Both the position numbers and the translations under genes were made by a program. Positions 1 through 6,369 of a stretch of 9,435 nt of DNA are shown piece after piece. The notes below the pieces were generated by a model that saw nothing but the letters and a program-made list of their open reading frames with translations, made no database searches and was not told the DNA's origin. Source of the DNA: Lachnospiraceae bacterium UBA3692 (GTDB lineage: Bacteria; Bacillota; Clostridia; Lachnospirales; Lachnospiraceae). The stretch is from the NCBI GenBank assembly GCA_002372815.1, contig DFIR01000056.1:20176-29610 (forward strand). Direction: 5' to 3'. Position 1 is the stretch's first letter. Every line of letters begins with the position of its first letter.

Positions 1-2688
1 TACGCATTCTGGCCGGACTGGTATATCGAGGATCCGCGGGAGGATCTCCTGGGGCAGGGAAGCTTCGGCAAGGTCTACAAAGTCCGAAGGAAAGATATGG
101 GACTCGAGACGGTCTCGGCCCTGAAGATCATCCGTGTCCCCGCGAGCGAGGAGGAAGCCGGCACCCTTCTGGACAGCGGGATGGATGAGGCGTCCGTCCA
201 GGCGTATTACAGGGGGATCGTCCGGGGGATCTCCTCGGAGATCGGCACGATGGTATCGCTCCGGTCCGCCCCGAACATCATCACCATCGAGGACTACCAT
301 GTGGAGGAGGAGAAGGTCGGCTACACGATCTACATCCGCATGCAGCTGTTGGAGAGCCTGGAGTCGCGGCTCCGGGGCCGGGTGCAGCAGGGGATCTCCC
401 TGGGCGCAAAGGAAGTGCTGCAGCTGGGAACGGATCTCTGCAATGCGCTGACCTTCTGCGAGAGCCGGAACATCATCCACCGGGACATCAAGCCCGCCAA
501 CGTGTTCGTAGACGAGTACGGGAGATATGTGCTCGGGGACTTCGGGCTGTCCAGGCAGCTCGCGGACCTGCAGAATTCCATGCATTCCATGAAGGGGACG
601 CCCCGCTATGCGGCGCCGGAAGTGTGGAGAGGCGGGTCGTATGACCACACGGTGGATATCTATTCGCTGGGGATCATGCTGTACCGGTACCTGAACCACA
701 ACCGCTTCCCGTTCGAGCCGGCGTGGACACAGCCGATGACGCCGCAGGATGTCACGGCCGCCATGCAGAGGAGACTGCGGGGAGAGCCGCTCCCGCTGCC
801 GGACGGCACCACACAGGCGGTCGGCCTGGTCCTCTGCAAGGCCTGCGCGCCGGACCCGCAGGCGCGGTACACGAGGGCGGAGGACTTCCGGGAGGCGCTG
901 CGGCAGGCCTTCTCCGTGCGGGAGACGGCCGGGATGCCGGCGGGAGAGGCGGCGGACCGGGACGGGACGGGGACGATCGATGCGTTCGCTTTCCGGGAAG
1001 GGCGGCCTGCACAGAAGACACCGGATGTGCGCGACGCCTCGTCCATCGGCAGCGCGAGCAGGATCAACCGGGGGCTCCGGAAGGTGTCCTTCGGCTTCTG
1101 TGCGCACACGAAGGATGACCCGGAGGCGCGCTGCTGGATCGCGCTCCATGGAGACGGGGCGGACTGTGAATCCCTGGCTTTCGTGCCCGCCGCGGAGGTG
1201 GAGCAGGGAGGTCTCCGAAGGATCCTGGAGAAGGCGGAGCGGGAGAGAGGAATCTCCATCACGGAGTGTCATGTCATCGGCATCCCGGACGAAGCCGGGA
1301 TCGAGAGCCGCCTTCTGGCGGAGCATCTGTGCAGAAATGCGGGTCTCGGGACGCCGTGGAGGATCCTGCGGACCCCTTCGATCGCCATGTACGGGTATAC
1401 AGAGGAGGTGCTCCGGAGGCAGGCCGCTGCCGCGGAAGAAGTCAAAGTGCTGCTGATCCGCATCGCGGGCACAGGCATCGCCTATTCACTGGCGGAATAT
1501 TCGCCGAACGAAGCGGGGAGCGGTCAGGCCTTTACAGAGATGCTCTGCTCATGCAGGAAGGAGACCGGGCGCGCCGGGCGCCTCGATGCGCTGCGGGAGC
1601 AGCTGCGGGCTTACTCCGGGACGCGGTTCGACGGGATGCTCCTGCCCGGGGAGTCACTGCAGGTCGTCCTGTGCTGTGAGCGCGCGGAGTTCCGGCAGGC
1701 ATGCGCCGTCATCCGGGATACGGTCCCCGTCAGGGATATCTATCTCCGGAAGGAGGACGCGCTCATTGCGGCCGGCGCAGGCTGCCTCGCCGGTATGATC
1801 CCGTCGGGCACGCCGAACCTGCTCCTGGACATCACCGTGCCGGGGTATCAGATCCGGAGAGCAGGGGACGGGACGGTGCTGACGGAGATCCGGCCCTTTA
1901 CGACGATCCCGATCAGAAAGTCGGCACTGGTCAGTGCGCAGGAGGCCTACGGCGACCGGCTGGAGATCCTTGAGAACGGCCGCAGCGCGGGCATCATGAG
2001 CGCACTGCCGGACAAGGCGGCTGCGCCGGGGCAGGTCTGCCTGTCGCTGGGGATCGACCACAAAGGAAATGTGACCTGGTCCCGGGAGCCCGCGGGGGAG
2101 GTGGCGCCGGCCGGGAACGACCGGAAGGCGCAGGCGCCGGCAGCGGAGCCTCACGCCGCCGGCAGCGACCGGAAGGGAAAGGCGGCAGGGGCCGGATTCC
2201 GCCCTCTGCCCGACACGGAGGTCCGGAAGCTTCTGGAGAGCGCGGCGGAGCGCCGCGCGAAGGGAGATTATAAGAAGGAACTGGAGATCCTGCTGCAGGC
2301 GGCGAACGGCGCGCCGGACGATCCGAACGTGCTGATCCGTCTGGGCAGGTGCTATGCGGACAACGGGCAGCCCGGGACAGCCATCGGGATCTACGAGAAG
2401 GTCCAGTTCCTGCGGCCGGACTATCCGACGGCTTACAGCAATGCGGGCGCCGCGTATTTTCGCATGAAGGATGTGGACAGGGCGATCCCGCTGTACCGGA
2501 AAGCGATCGCGCTGATCGAGAAGAATCCCTCCGCCGCGGAGAGAAGCGAGAACGGCGTCACCTACGCCAACGCCGCCATGATCATCAGCAAGCGCAGGCA
2601 TGATCCGGAGGAGGTACGCACGCTGCTCCGGAAGGCGGAACAGTGCGGCTATGACACAAAAAACCTGAGAAAAATGATGAACATCTGA
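1..2688 (+). CDS. Ser/Thr protein kinase - degenerate Hsp70-like - TPR fusion (5' partial)
   Basis: The frame is open from the first base, and the kinase glycine loop already lies at codons 18-25 (GQGSFGKV). The true start is therefore upstream of the window; the first ATG (97) would cut off this loop. Codon numbers count from base 1; 895 codons are present. Kinase, about codons 14-305: invariant Lys42, αC Glu80, HRDIKPAN at 160-167 (Asp162, Lys164, Asn167), DFG Asp180, APE 205-207. All catalytic residues are present, so it should be an active cytoplasmic eukaryotic-like kinase. Codons ~394-695 align by eye with Hsp70: a VTEAVITVP-like strand (420-428), RILRTPSIAMYGY resembling RIINEPTAAALAYG (454-466), LLLDIT (607-612), TTIPIRKS (634-641) and GIDHKGNV (684-691). 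The Hsp70 nucleotide-binding motifs are degraded. An Ala/Gly-rich linker (~700-735) leads to three or more TPRs (~748-870). No transmembrane segment is visible. Substrates are unknown. The kinase call is firm; the Hsp70 relationship is inferred by eye. Confidence 0.93.
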   Translation, partial: YAFWPDWYIEDPREDLLGQGSFGKVYKVRRKDMGLETVSALKIIRVPASEEEAGTLLDSGMDEASVQAYYRGIVRGISSEIGTMVSLRSAPNIITIEDYHVEEEKVGYTIYIRMQLLESLESRLRGRVQQGISLGAKEVLQLGTDLCNALTFCESRNIIHRDIKPANVFVDEYGRYVLGDFGLSRQLADLQNSMHSMKGTPRYAAPEVWRGGSYDHTVDIYSLGIMLYRYLNHNRFPFEPAWTQPMTPQDVTAAMQRRLRGEPLPLPDGTTQAVGLVLCKACAPDPQARYTRAEDFREALRQAFSVRETAGMPAGEAADRDGTGTIDAFAFREGRPAQKTPDVRDASSIGSASRINRGLRKVSFGFCAHTKDDPEARCWIALHGDGADCESLAFVPAAEVEQGGLRRILEKAERERGISITECHVIGIPDEAGIESRLLAEHLCRNAGLGTPWRILRTPSIAMYGYTEEVLRRQAAAAEEVKVLLIRIAGTGIAYSLAEYSPNEAGSGQAFTEMLCSCRKETGRAGRLDALREQLRAYSGTRFDGMLLPGESLQVVLCCERAEFRQACAVIRDTVPVRDIYLRKEDALIAAGAGCLAGMIPSGTPNLLLDITVPGYQIRRAGDGTVLTEIRPFTTIPIRKSALVSAQEAYGDRLEILENGRSAGIMSALPDKAAAPGQVCLSLGIDHKGNVTWSREPAGEVAPAGNDRKAQAPAAEPHAAGSDRKGKAAGAGFRPLPDTEVRKLLESAAERRAKGDYKKELEILLQAANGAPDDPNVLIRLGRCYADNGQPGTAIGIYEKVQFLRPDYPTAYSNAGAAYFRMKDVDRAIPLYRKAIALIEKNPSAAERSENGVTYANAAMIISKRRHDPEEVRTLLRKAEQCGYDTKNLRKMMNI

Positions 2689-2720
2689 CACCCGCTGCGC
2701 GCGGAGAGGAGCGGCATTTC

Positions 2721-3422
2721 ATGAAACTGCATTTTCTGGGAACGGGCGGTGCTTTCGCCCGGACGCATACGAACGCGTGGTTCGAAGAGCCGCGGGAGGA
2801 CGGAAGAAGGGATCTGTACCTGCTGGACCTCAGCATGCTGCACGTGCAGGCGGCGGAGACGCTGGTGCGGGAGGAGACGGGGGAGATCTATGTGCTCCTG
2901 ACCCACATGCACGACGACCACTGCAGCGGGATCGGTCTGTTCATTGAATGGTGCCTGCTGCTGAAGGGCCGCATCGTGAACATTCTCGTGCAGGAGGCGC
3001 TCGCGCAGGACGTCCGGGACTATCTGCGGATCATCGGCGTGCCCGAGGAGATGTACCGGCTCATTACTTTCTCCGTGCAGATGGAGATGGCCGGCGTCAC
3101 CGTCACCGCGATTCCCACGCGCCACACCCCCGCACTGGCGGGCAAGTGCTTCGGTTTCTGCCTGGAGACGGGCGGGCAGCGGGTCGTGTTCACGGGGGAC
3201 ACGGCGACCCTCGAGCCCTTCATCCCCTGGCTGACGGAAGGCGCGGAGCTGTATACGGAGATGGCGTACCATCACGGGAACGTACATCTCCGCTGGGAGG
3301 AGCAGAAGACGCTGCTCCTTCCCCTCGCGAAGAAGTGCAGCGTCTTTCTGATGCATATGGATGATGAGGAGGCGCTCCGCCGGGAGACGGAGGGGACGGG
3401 CATCCGGCTGGTCACCCTCTGA
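2721..3422 (+). CDS. Metallo-beta-lactamase-fold metal-dependent hydrolase
   Basis: A 233-residue cytoplasmic protein with a complete MBL-fold metal centre. The HxHxDH motif is at residues 62-67 (His62, His64, Asp66, His67), followed by His135 (in RHTPAL), Asp160 (in GDTA) and His212 near the C-terminus. These are the ligands expected for a two-metal site. The N-terminal strand LHFLGTGGAF resembles RNase Z/PhnP-type MBL hydrolases, so a phosphodiesterase or nuclease-like activity is plausible, but the substrate cannot be read from sequence. The ATG at 2721 follows GGAGAGGAG at 2703-2711. It lies 32 nt after the kinase stop with no terminator between, so cotranscription with the kinase is likely. 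Its last 11 nt overlap the end of the convergent NUDIX gene. Confidence 0.9.
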   Translation: MKLHFLGTGGAFARTHTNAWFEEPREDGRRDLYLLDLSMLHVQAAETLVREETGEIYVLLTHMHDDHCSGIGLFIEWCLLLKGRIVNILVQEALAQDVRDYLRIIGVPEEMYRLITFSVQMEMAGVTVTAIPTRHTPALAGKCFGFCLETGGQRVVFTGDTATLEPFIPWLTEGAELYTEMAYHHGNVHLRWEEQKTLLLPLAKKCSVFLMHMDDEEALRRETEGTGIRLVTL

Positions 3423-4062
3423 GCCGCTCGATGCAGTTGTAGAGCAGCTCCGCGGTCATGCCCCAGATCACGGCGTGCGGCGTCTCATAGAAGTAATAAT
3501 TCTTCGGGACGTTCTGCCAGGGATAGGCGCGGCCGCCGGGCAGCATCTCCCAGGGAAAATCATCGGGGAGATCCACGACGTACTGCGCATGGAAGATCTG
3601 CGGCGGGTGGTCCAGGAACCACCGGACCGGCATCGTGAAGACCTCCGCGACCTCCCCTTCGGAGTAGGTCCCGCGGTAGCCCTCCAGCATGCCGAGCCAG
3701 GAGTGGATCTCCCGGCCGCCGGGGCCGGTCATGCGGAACATCGGCGCCAGCACGCGGATCTGCGAGGCGTCCACAAGCAGTTCTTCGCAGGCCTCCCGGA
3801 CAGCGGTGCTGCAGCTGTCCTCGTCCTCGTCGACGCGGCCGCCGGGGAAGCAGACCTCCCCGCCCTGCCGGATGCCGGCACTGCGGATCTCGAACAGGAT
3901 ATGGAGCCCGTCCTCCTTCTCCAGGAGCGGGATGAGGACGGAGGCGTCGCGCCGTCCGCCGGCGTTAAGGCGCGTCATCTTCGAAGGCAGATCGTCCGGA
4001 AGCTTGAAATGCGCGGACGAAGCAGTCTGTTGTGTGTACTCTGAGCGGTCACAGCTGTCCAT
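3412..4062 (-). CDS. NUDIX hydrolase, CoA pyrophosphatase-like
   Basis: A 216-residue protein. The Nudix box runs from Gly75 to Val97 and fits GX5EX7REUXEEXGU (Glu81, Arg89-Glu90, Glu93-Glu94), except that the final conserved Gly is Leu96. Just before it, residues 56-75 (LFEIRS, then RQGGEVCFPGG) resemble the NuCoA signature of CoA-diphosphate hydrolases (NudL/YeaB group), with one residue fewer between Arg65 and the Gly. The expected reaction is Mg2+-dependent hydrolysis of CoA or oxidised-CoA pyrophosphate to phosphopantetheine plus 3',5'-ADP; this is inferred from family. The length fits the family. The ATG is preceded on the minus strand by GAAAGGGG (4070-4077) with about 7 nt spacing. 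It is transcribed away from the ridA-like gene across a 64-bp divergent region and ends inside the MBL gene's 3' end. Confidence 0.88.
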   Translation of the reverse strand: MDSCDRSEYTQQTASSAHFKLPDDLPSKMTRLNAGGRRDASVLIPLLEKEDGLHILFEIRSAGIRQGGEVCFPGGRVDEDEDSCSTAVREACEELLVDASQIRVLAPMFRMTGPGGREIHSWLGMLEGYRGTYSEGEVAEVFTMPVRWFLDHPPQIFHAQYVVDLPDDFPWEMLPGGRAYPWQNVPKNYYFYETPHAVIWGMTAELLYNCIERLRG

Positions 4063-4091
4063 TGCGGAGCCCCTTTCGCATCGTGTATAAT
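4062..4091 (+). promoter_or_regulatory. Predicted promoter of the RidA/TetR unit
   Basis: A perfect TATAAT lies at 4086-4091, with a weak -35 (TTGCGG, 4062-4067) 18 nt upstream. The leader to the RidA start would be about 30 nt. The local AT-rich stretch contrasts with GC-rich flanking genes. The -35 abuts the start codon of the divergent NUDIX gene. Confidence 0.6.
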
Positions 4092-4097
4092 ATTACA
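4084..4097. promoter_or_regulatory. Possible operator: TGTA-N6-TACA over the -10
   Basis: An inverted repeat (TGTA at 4084-4087, TACA at 4094-4097) contains the 8-bp palindrome TAATATTA (4088-4095) and covers the -10 hexamer. An adjacent GTATATAC palindrome is at 4101-4108. It could be an autoregulatory site of the TetR protein encoded in the same unit. AT-rich -10 regions give short palindromes by chance, so this is weak. Confidence 0.25.
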
Positions 4098-4116
4098 ACA
4101 GTATATACCACCCTAT

Positions 4117-4121
4117 GGAGG
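4117..4121 (+). promoter_or_regulatory. Ribosome binding site deciding the RidA start
   Basis: GGAGG at 4117-4121 lies 5 nt before the ATG at 4127. The in-frame ATG at 4115 overlaps this site and has no Shine-Dalgarno of its own, so the start at 4127 is preferred. Confidence 0.85.
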
Positions 4122-4126
4122 AAGTC

Positions 4127-4591
4127 ATGGTCATAGAAAGAAAAATCGCGGAGCTCGGCATCCGGCTGCCCGCGGCCTCGAAGCCGGCGGCGATGTATAT
4201 CCCTGTCAAACAGGTGGGCAGCACACTGTACGTGTCGGGACAGATCCCGGTCGTGGACGGCAAGATGCTCCATCCCGGCCATGTCGGCGAGGAAGTGACG
4301 CTGGAAGAGGCACAGGAGGCGGCGCGCGCTTGCGTCATCAACATGCTTGCGGCCGTGCGCTATCATCTGGGCGACCTGGACAAGGTCGTGAACGTCGTCA
4401 AGATCCAGGCCTTCGTCAGCAGCAGGACCGGATTCGACCAGCAGCACCTGGTCGCCAACGGCGCGTCCCAGCTGCTCTTCGATATCTTCGGGGAGGCCGG
4501 CAGACATGCGCGGACGGCCTGCGGCGTCAACCAGCTGCCCCTGAACGCGCCGGTCGAGATCGAGGCGATCTTCGAAGTGGAGACCGAATGA
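4127..4591 (+). CDS. RidA family protein (YjgF/YER057c/UK114)
   Basis: A 154-residue protein with the RidA/UK114 pattern: LYVSGQIPVVDGK near the N-terminus, VTLEEAQEAARACVINMLAA in the middle, and RTACGVNQLP (Arg129) plus VEIEAI (Glu144/Glu146) at the C-terminus. Arg129 corresponds to the conserved arginine that binds the imine/enamine carboxylate in RidA. RidA proteins form trimers and deaminate reactive 2-aminoacrylate-type intermediates from PLP enzymes. At 154 residues it is longer than classical RidA (~128), and its HVGEEVTLEEAQEAAR and VANGAS features fit the longer YjgF-like branch whose substrates are poorly known. It should therefore not be assumed to be ridA itself. The start at 4127 is set by the GGAGG site. 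The TetR gene follows 39 nt later. Confidence 0.9.
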   Translation: MVIERKIAELGIRLPAASKPAAMYIPVKQVGSTLYVSGQIPVVDGKMLHPGHVGEEVTLEEAQEAARACVINMLAAVRYHLGDLDKVVNVVKIQAFVSSRTGFDQQHLVANGASQLLFDIFGEAGRHARTACGVNQLPLNAPVEIEAIFEVETE

Positions 4592-4630
4592 CCCTTGCAG
4601 CCGTGAGACACTGACAGAGAAGAGGTGCCT

Positions 4631-5194
4631 ATGCCGAAGATCCTGGAACAGCCCAGAGAGAAGATCCTTGACGCCGCCCGGAAGCGTCTGCTCGGAAGCG
4701 GCAGCTACGCGACCCTGACGATCCGGTCGATCGCGAAGGAGTGCGGGTTCTCTGTGGGGACGGTCTACAATTATTTTCCCTCGAAGGATCATCTTGCCGC
4801 CAGCGTCATGATGGAGGACTGGCGCAGTCTCTACGCCCAGGTCCAGGAACGCTACTACGAGATGCCCAAGCAGGAACAGCCGACGGTAGACGACGCCATC
4901 GCCGGCATGCGGCTCCTGTTCGAGATGTTCCGGATCTTTTCGATCCGCTACAGCAATGTATTTGCGGAGTATGAGGGCAAAGGGATCGCCGGACTGCGCC
5001 CTTACCACCTCCGCCTGATCGGGCGGATCGAGATGTCCGTGCGCAGGCTCCTGACGGAGGAGCAGATCGCGAAGGAACCGTTCCTGCCGACTTTTCTCGC
5101 GGAGACGCTGCTGCACTTCGGCGCGGACGAGCACACGCAGTACGACCAGATCCAGGGGATCCTGCGGAGGACCCTGGAGGGCGGCCGGGAGTGA
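4631..5194 (+). CDS. TetR/AcrR family transcriptional regulator
   Basis: A 187-residue protein. The N-terminal TetR DNA-binding domain covers about residues 8-55: helix 1 (REKILDAARKRL), then the helix-turn-helix TIRSIAKECGFSVGTVYNYF (30-49), then the typical PSKDHL. The rest is helical and would form the ligand and dimer domain; the ligand cannot be inferred. The ATG at 4631 follows AGAGG (4621-4625) at 5 nt; an in-frame GTG at 4625 overlaps that site and is less likely. It is 39 nt downstream of the RidA gene with no visible terminator, so they are probably cotranscribed. Candidate targets are its own promoter (~4084-4097) and the downstream membrane-protein promoter (near-palindrome at 5197-5210). 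Confidence 0.9.
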   Translation: MPKILEQPREKILDAARKRLLGSGSYATLTIRSIAKECGFSVGTVYNYFPSKDHLAASVMMEDWRSLYAQVQERYYEMPKQEQPTVDDAIAGMRLLFEMFRIFSIRYSNVFAEYEGKGIAGLRPYHLRLIGRIEMSVRRLLTEEQIAKEPFLPTFLAETLLHFGADEHTQYDQIQGILRRTLEGGRE

Positions 5195-5196
5195 TA

Positions 5197-5210
5197 CCGC
5201 ATCGATACGG
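5197..5210. promoter_or_regulatory. Near-perfect 14-bp palindrome next to a promoter
   Basis: CCGCATCGATACGG matches its own reverse complement at 12 of 14 positions, with ATCGAT at the centre. It starts 3 nt after the TetR stop and ends 1 nt before the proposed -35 of the next gene. Size and placement suit a TetR-type operator; binding is inference only. Confidence 0.3.
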
Positions 5211-5211
5211 G

Positions 5212-5240
5212 GTGCAATCCGCCGGCAGAAGGACTATAAT
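5212..5240 (+). promoter_or_regulatory. Predicted promoter of the membrane-protein gene
   Basis: A perfect TATAAT lies at 5235-5240, with a weak -35 (GTGCAA, 5212-5217) 17 nt upstream. It implies a leader of about 70 nt before the ATG at 5318. Confidence 0.5.
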
Positions 5241-5317
5241 GATATAAGAACTGACAACGGAAGAGGATCCGGACGCGGACAGGGAGGACTGGCCGCAGCC
5301 GGAGAGGGGGGGATATC

Positions 5318-6247
5318 ATGACGGCATTATCACCTGTTGTAATGGCGGAACTGGAATTCATACCTGCAGTCCTGTGCATCCTGGCTGCGATCATCCTGCA
5401 GAGAAGGCTCTGCCTGCGGATGGGCAAGAGCGCCTACGCGCTGTTCTGCGCGGGCACGACCATGGTCAGCATCGCGGGGCTCTTCCGGGCGGTCTACCGG
5501 CTGCTCTACGCGATGTGGATCTGTGACTTTGAGAGGCTGAATCAGAGTTTTCTCCCGATGCAGGCGACGGGCTTCCTTCTGGCGGGCCTCGCGTGCACCG
5601 GTCTCTGGCTCTTCCAGCCGAAGAAGAAACCGGAGGAAGCACCCCAGGAACTCCCGGGCGAGACGCCGGCGGACGTGACAGCGGAAGTGCCGGCAGGCAT
5701 GCCGGCTGCAGAAGCGGTGACGGCAGAAGCGCCCGTGTTCCAGACACCTGCTGCGCCGGTGACCGGCACGCAGGATGCGGCCCCTGCAGACGCCTCCACG
5801 CAGGAACTCGAGGAGGCAGCGAGCCCATCGCTCTCATTTGATGAGCCCGCCGCCGCTCCCGAACCCGCCGCAGCGCCCGCACCGGCGCCGGAGGCGGCAG
5901 AGGAGAACGTTGGGAAGACAGAGGACGGCAGCTTCCGCCTGTATACAGCGGCCCCGGCCGCTGCGGCTGCACCGGTCCTGTTCCCGGGAACGTTCGTATT
6001 TCTCGGTGCCGAGGTCCTCGGACTGGCCGGGCTGTGCGCCGGACTCGCTTCCGAGACGCGCCGCCGCGGCAGGAAAGTGGCCAGGGTCTTCTTCGCGCTC
6101 GCGTTCGTGCTCCTGCTGGGTGCCGGATATTTCCTGACCAGGGAGTTTACGAACCAGCTGATGATCTGGATCTCCTACGGCGTGAACACGGGAGGCTACC
6201 TGATGCTCCTGCTGGGCGCCATCACGATGGGCAAGGACAAGACGTGA
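5318..6247 (+). CDS. Unrecognised multi-pass membrane protein with Pro/Ala/Glu-rich loop
   Basis: A 309-residue protein whose family I do not recognise. About six hydrophobic segments are visible: ~12-27, 39-59 and 82-99 before the loop, and ~220-242, 254-273 and 283-303 after it. Between the third and fourth lies a ~118-residue low-complexity stretch (101-218) rich in Pro, Ala, Glu and Thr with AP and EP runs. It starts with PKKKP and is acidic in its middle. Basic clusters RRLCLR (29-34) and RRRGRK (~246-251) suggest cytoplasmic edges. There is no catalytic motif. The ATG at 5318 has a strong GGAGAGGGGGG site about 5 nt upstream; Met9 lacks one. It has its own predicted promoter and sits between the TetR gene and the mntP promoter, so it could be a TetR target. 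No terminator follows. Confidence 0.8.
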   Translation: MTALSPVVMAELEFIPAVLCILAAIILQRRLCLRMGKSAYALFCAGTTMVSIAGLFRAVYRLLYAMWICDFERLNQSFLPMQATGFLLAGLACTGLWLFQPKKKPEEAPQELPGETPADVTAEVPAGMPAAEAVTAEAPVFQTPAAPVTGTQDAAPADASTQELEEAASPSLSFDEPAAAPEPAAAPAPAPEAAEENVGKTEDGSFRLYTAAPAAAAAPVLFPGTFVFLGAEVLGLAGLCAGLASETRRRGRKVARVFFALAFVLLLGAGYFLTREFTNQLMIWISYGVNTGGYLMLLLGAITMGKDKT

Positions 6248-6256
6248 GATTCTCTG

Positions 6257-6286
6257 TTGCGCAGTCTCCCGCAGATACGCTATAAT
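6257..6286 (+). promoter_or_regulatory. Predicted promoter of mntP
   Basis: TATAAT lies at 6281-6286 and TTGCGC at 6257-6262, with 18-nt spacing. This is the same weak -35 / perfect -10 / 18-nt design as the promoter at 4062-4091. Transcription would start near 6293, immediately before the leader hairpin. Confidence 0.6.
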
Positions 6287-6297
6287 CAGTCATTGGA

Positions 6298-6340
6298 CGA
6301 AAGATCGCCGCGGCATAACGTTTCGCCGGGCGGTCTTTCG
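6298..6340 (+). promoter_or_regulatory. Strong hairpin in the mntP 5' leader
   Basis: Bases 6298-6309 pair with 6329-6340 over 12 bp (one G-U at 6305/6333). The helix continues 6311-6314 with 6325-6328 after a bulged G at 6310, leaving a 10-nt loop. No T-run follows, so it is not an intrinsic terminator, and it lies downstream of the promoter. Loop bases 6314-6320 (CATAACG) are perfectly complementary to 6339-6345 (CGTTATG), and CGAAA at 6298-6302 can pair with either TTTCG copy (6321-6325 or 6336-6340). Alternative, mutually exclusive folds are therefore possible. I do not see the conserved pieces of the Mn2+ yybP-ykoY riboswitch. Confidence 0.6.
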
Positions 6341-6369
6341 TTATGTGTGATTTGACGGGGGGACAACGC

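Noticed and set aside
2107..2190. Internal repeat in the kinase linker (AGNDRKAQ and AGSDRKGK, 48 nt apart).
   Set aside because: Short and within a low-complexity Ala/Gly/Lys linker; not enough to call a functional repeat.
1654..2691. Long minus-strand open frame opposite the end of the kinase gene.
   Set aside because: Shadow of the kinase-Hsp70-TPR frame; no domain and an Arg/Pro/Ala-skewed composition.
3361..4044. Plus-strand open frame of ~227 codons across the NUDIX gene.
   Set aside because: The minus-strand frame carries a Nudix box and CoA-type signature; the plus-strand one is its shadow.
4049..5134. Minus-strand open frame of ~361 codons opposite the RidA and TetR genes.
   Set aside because: Both plus-strand genes have clear family motifs and ribosome binding sites; the antisense translation has no recognisable feature.
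6343..6369. Upstream start for mntP adding nine residues.
   Set aside because: No ribosome binding site precedes it and it abuts the hairpin stem, whereas the ATG at 6370 has GGGGGGA at 6 nt and begins with the usual MntP N-terminus.
6248..6369. A yybP-ykoY Mn2+ riboswitch in the mntP leader.
   Set aside because: I could not match the conserved core elements by eye, and the leader after the promoter is only about 77 nt, shorter than usual for that riboswitch.
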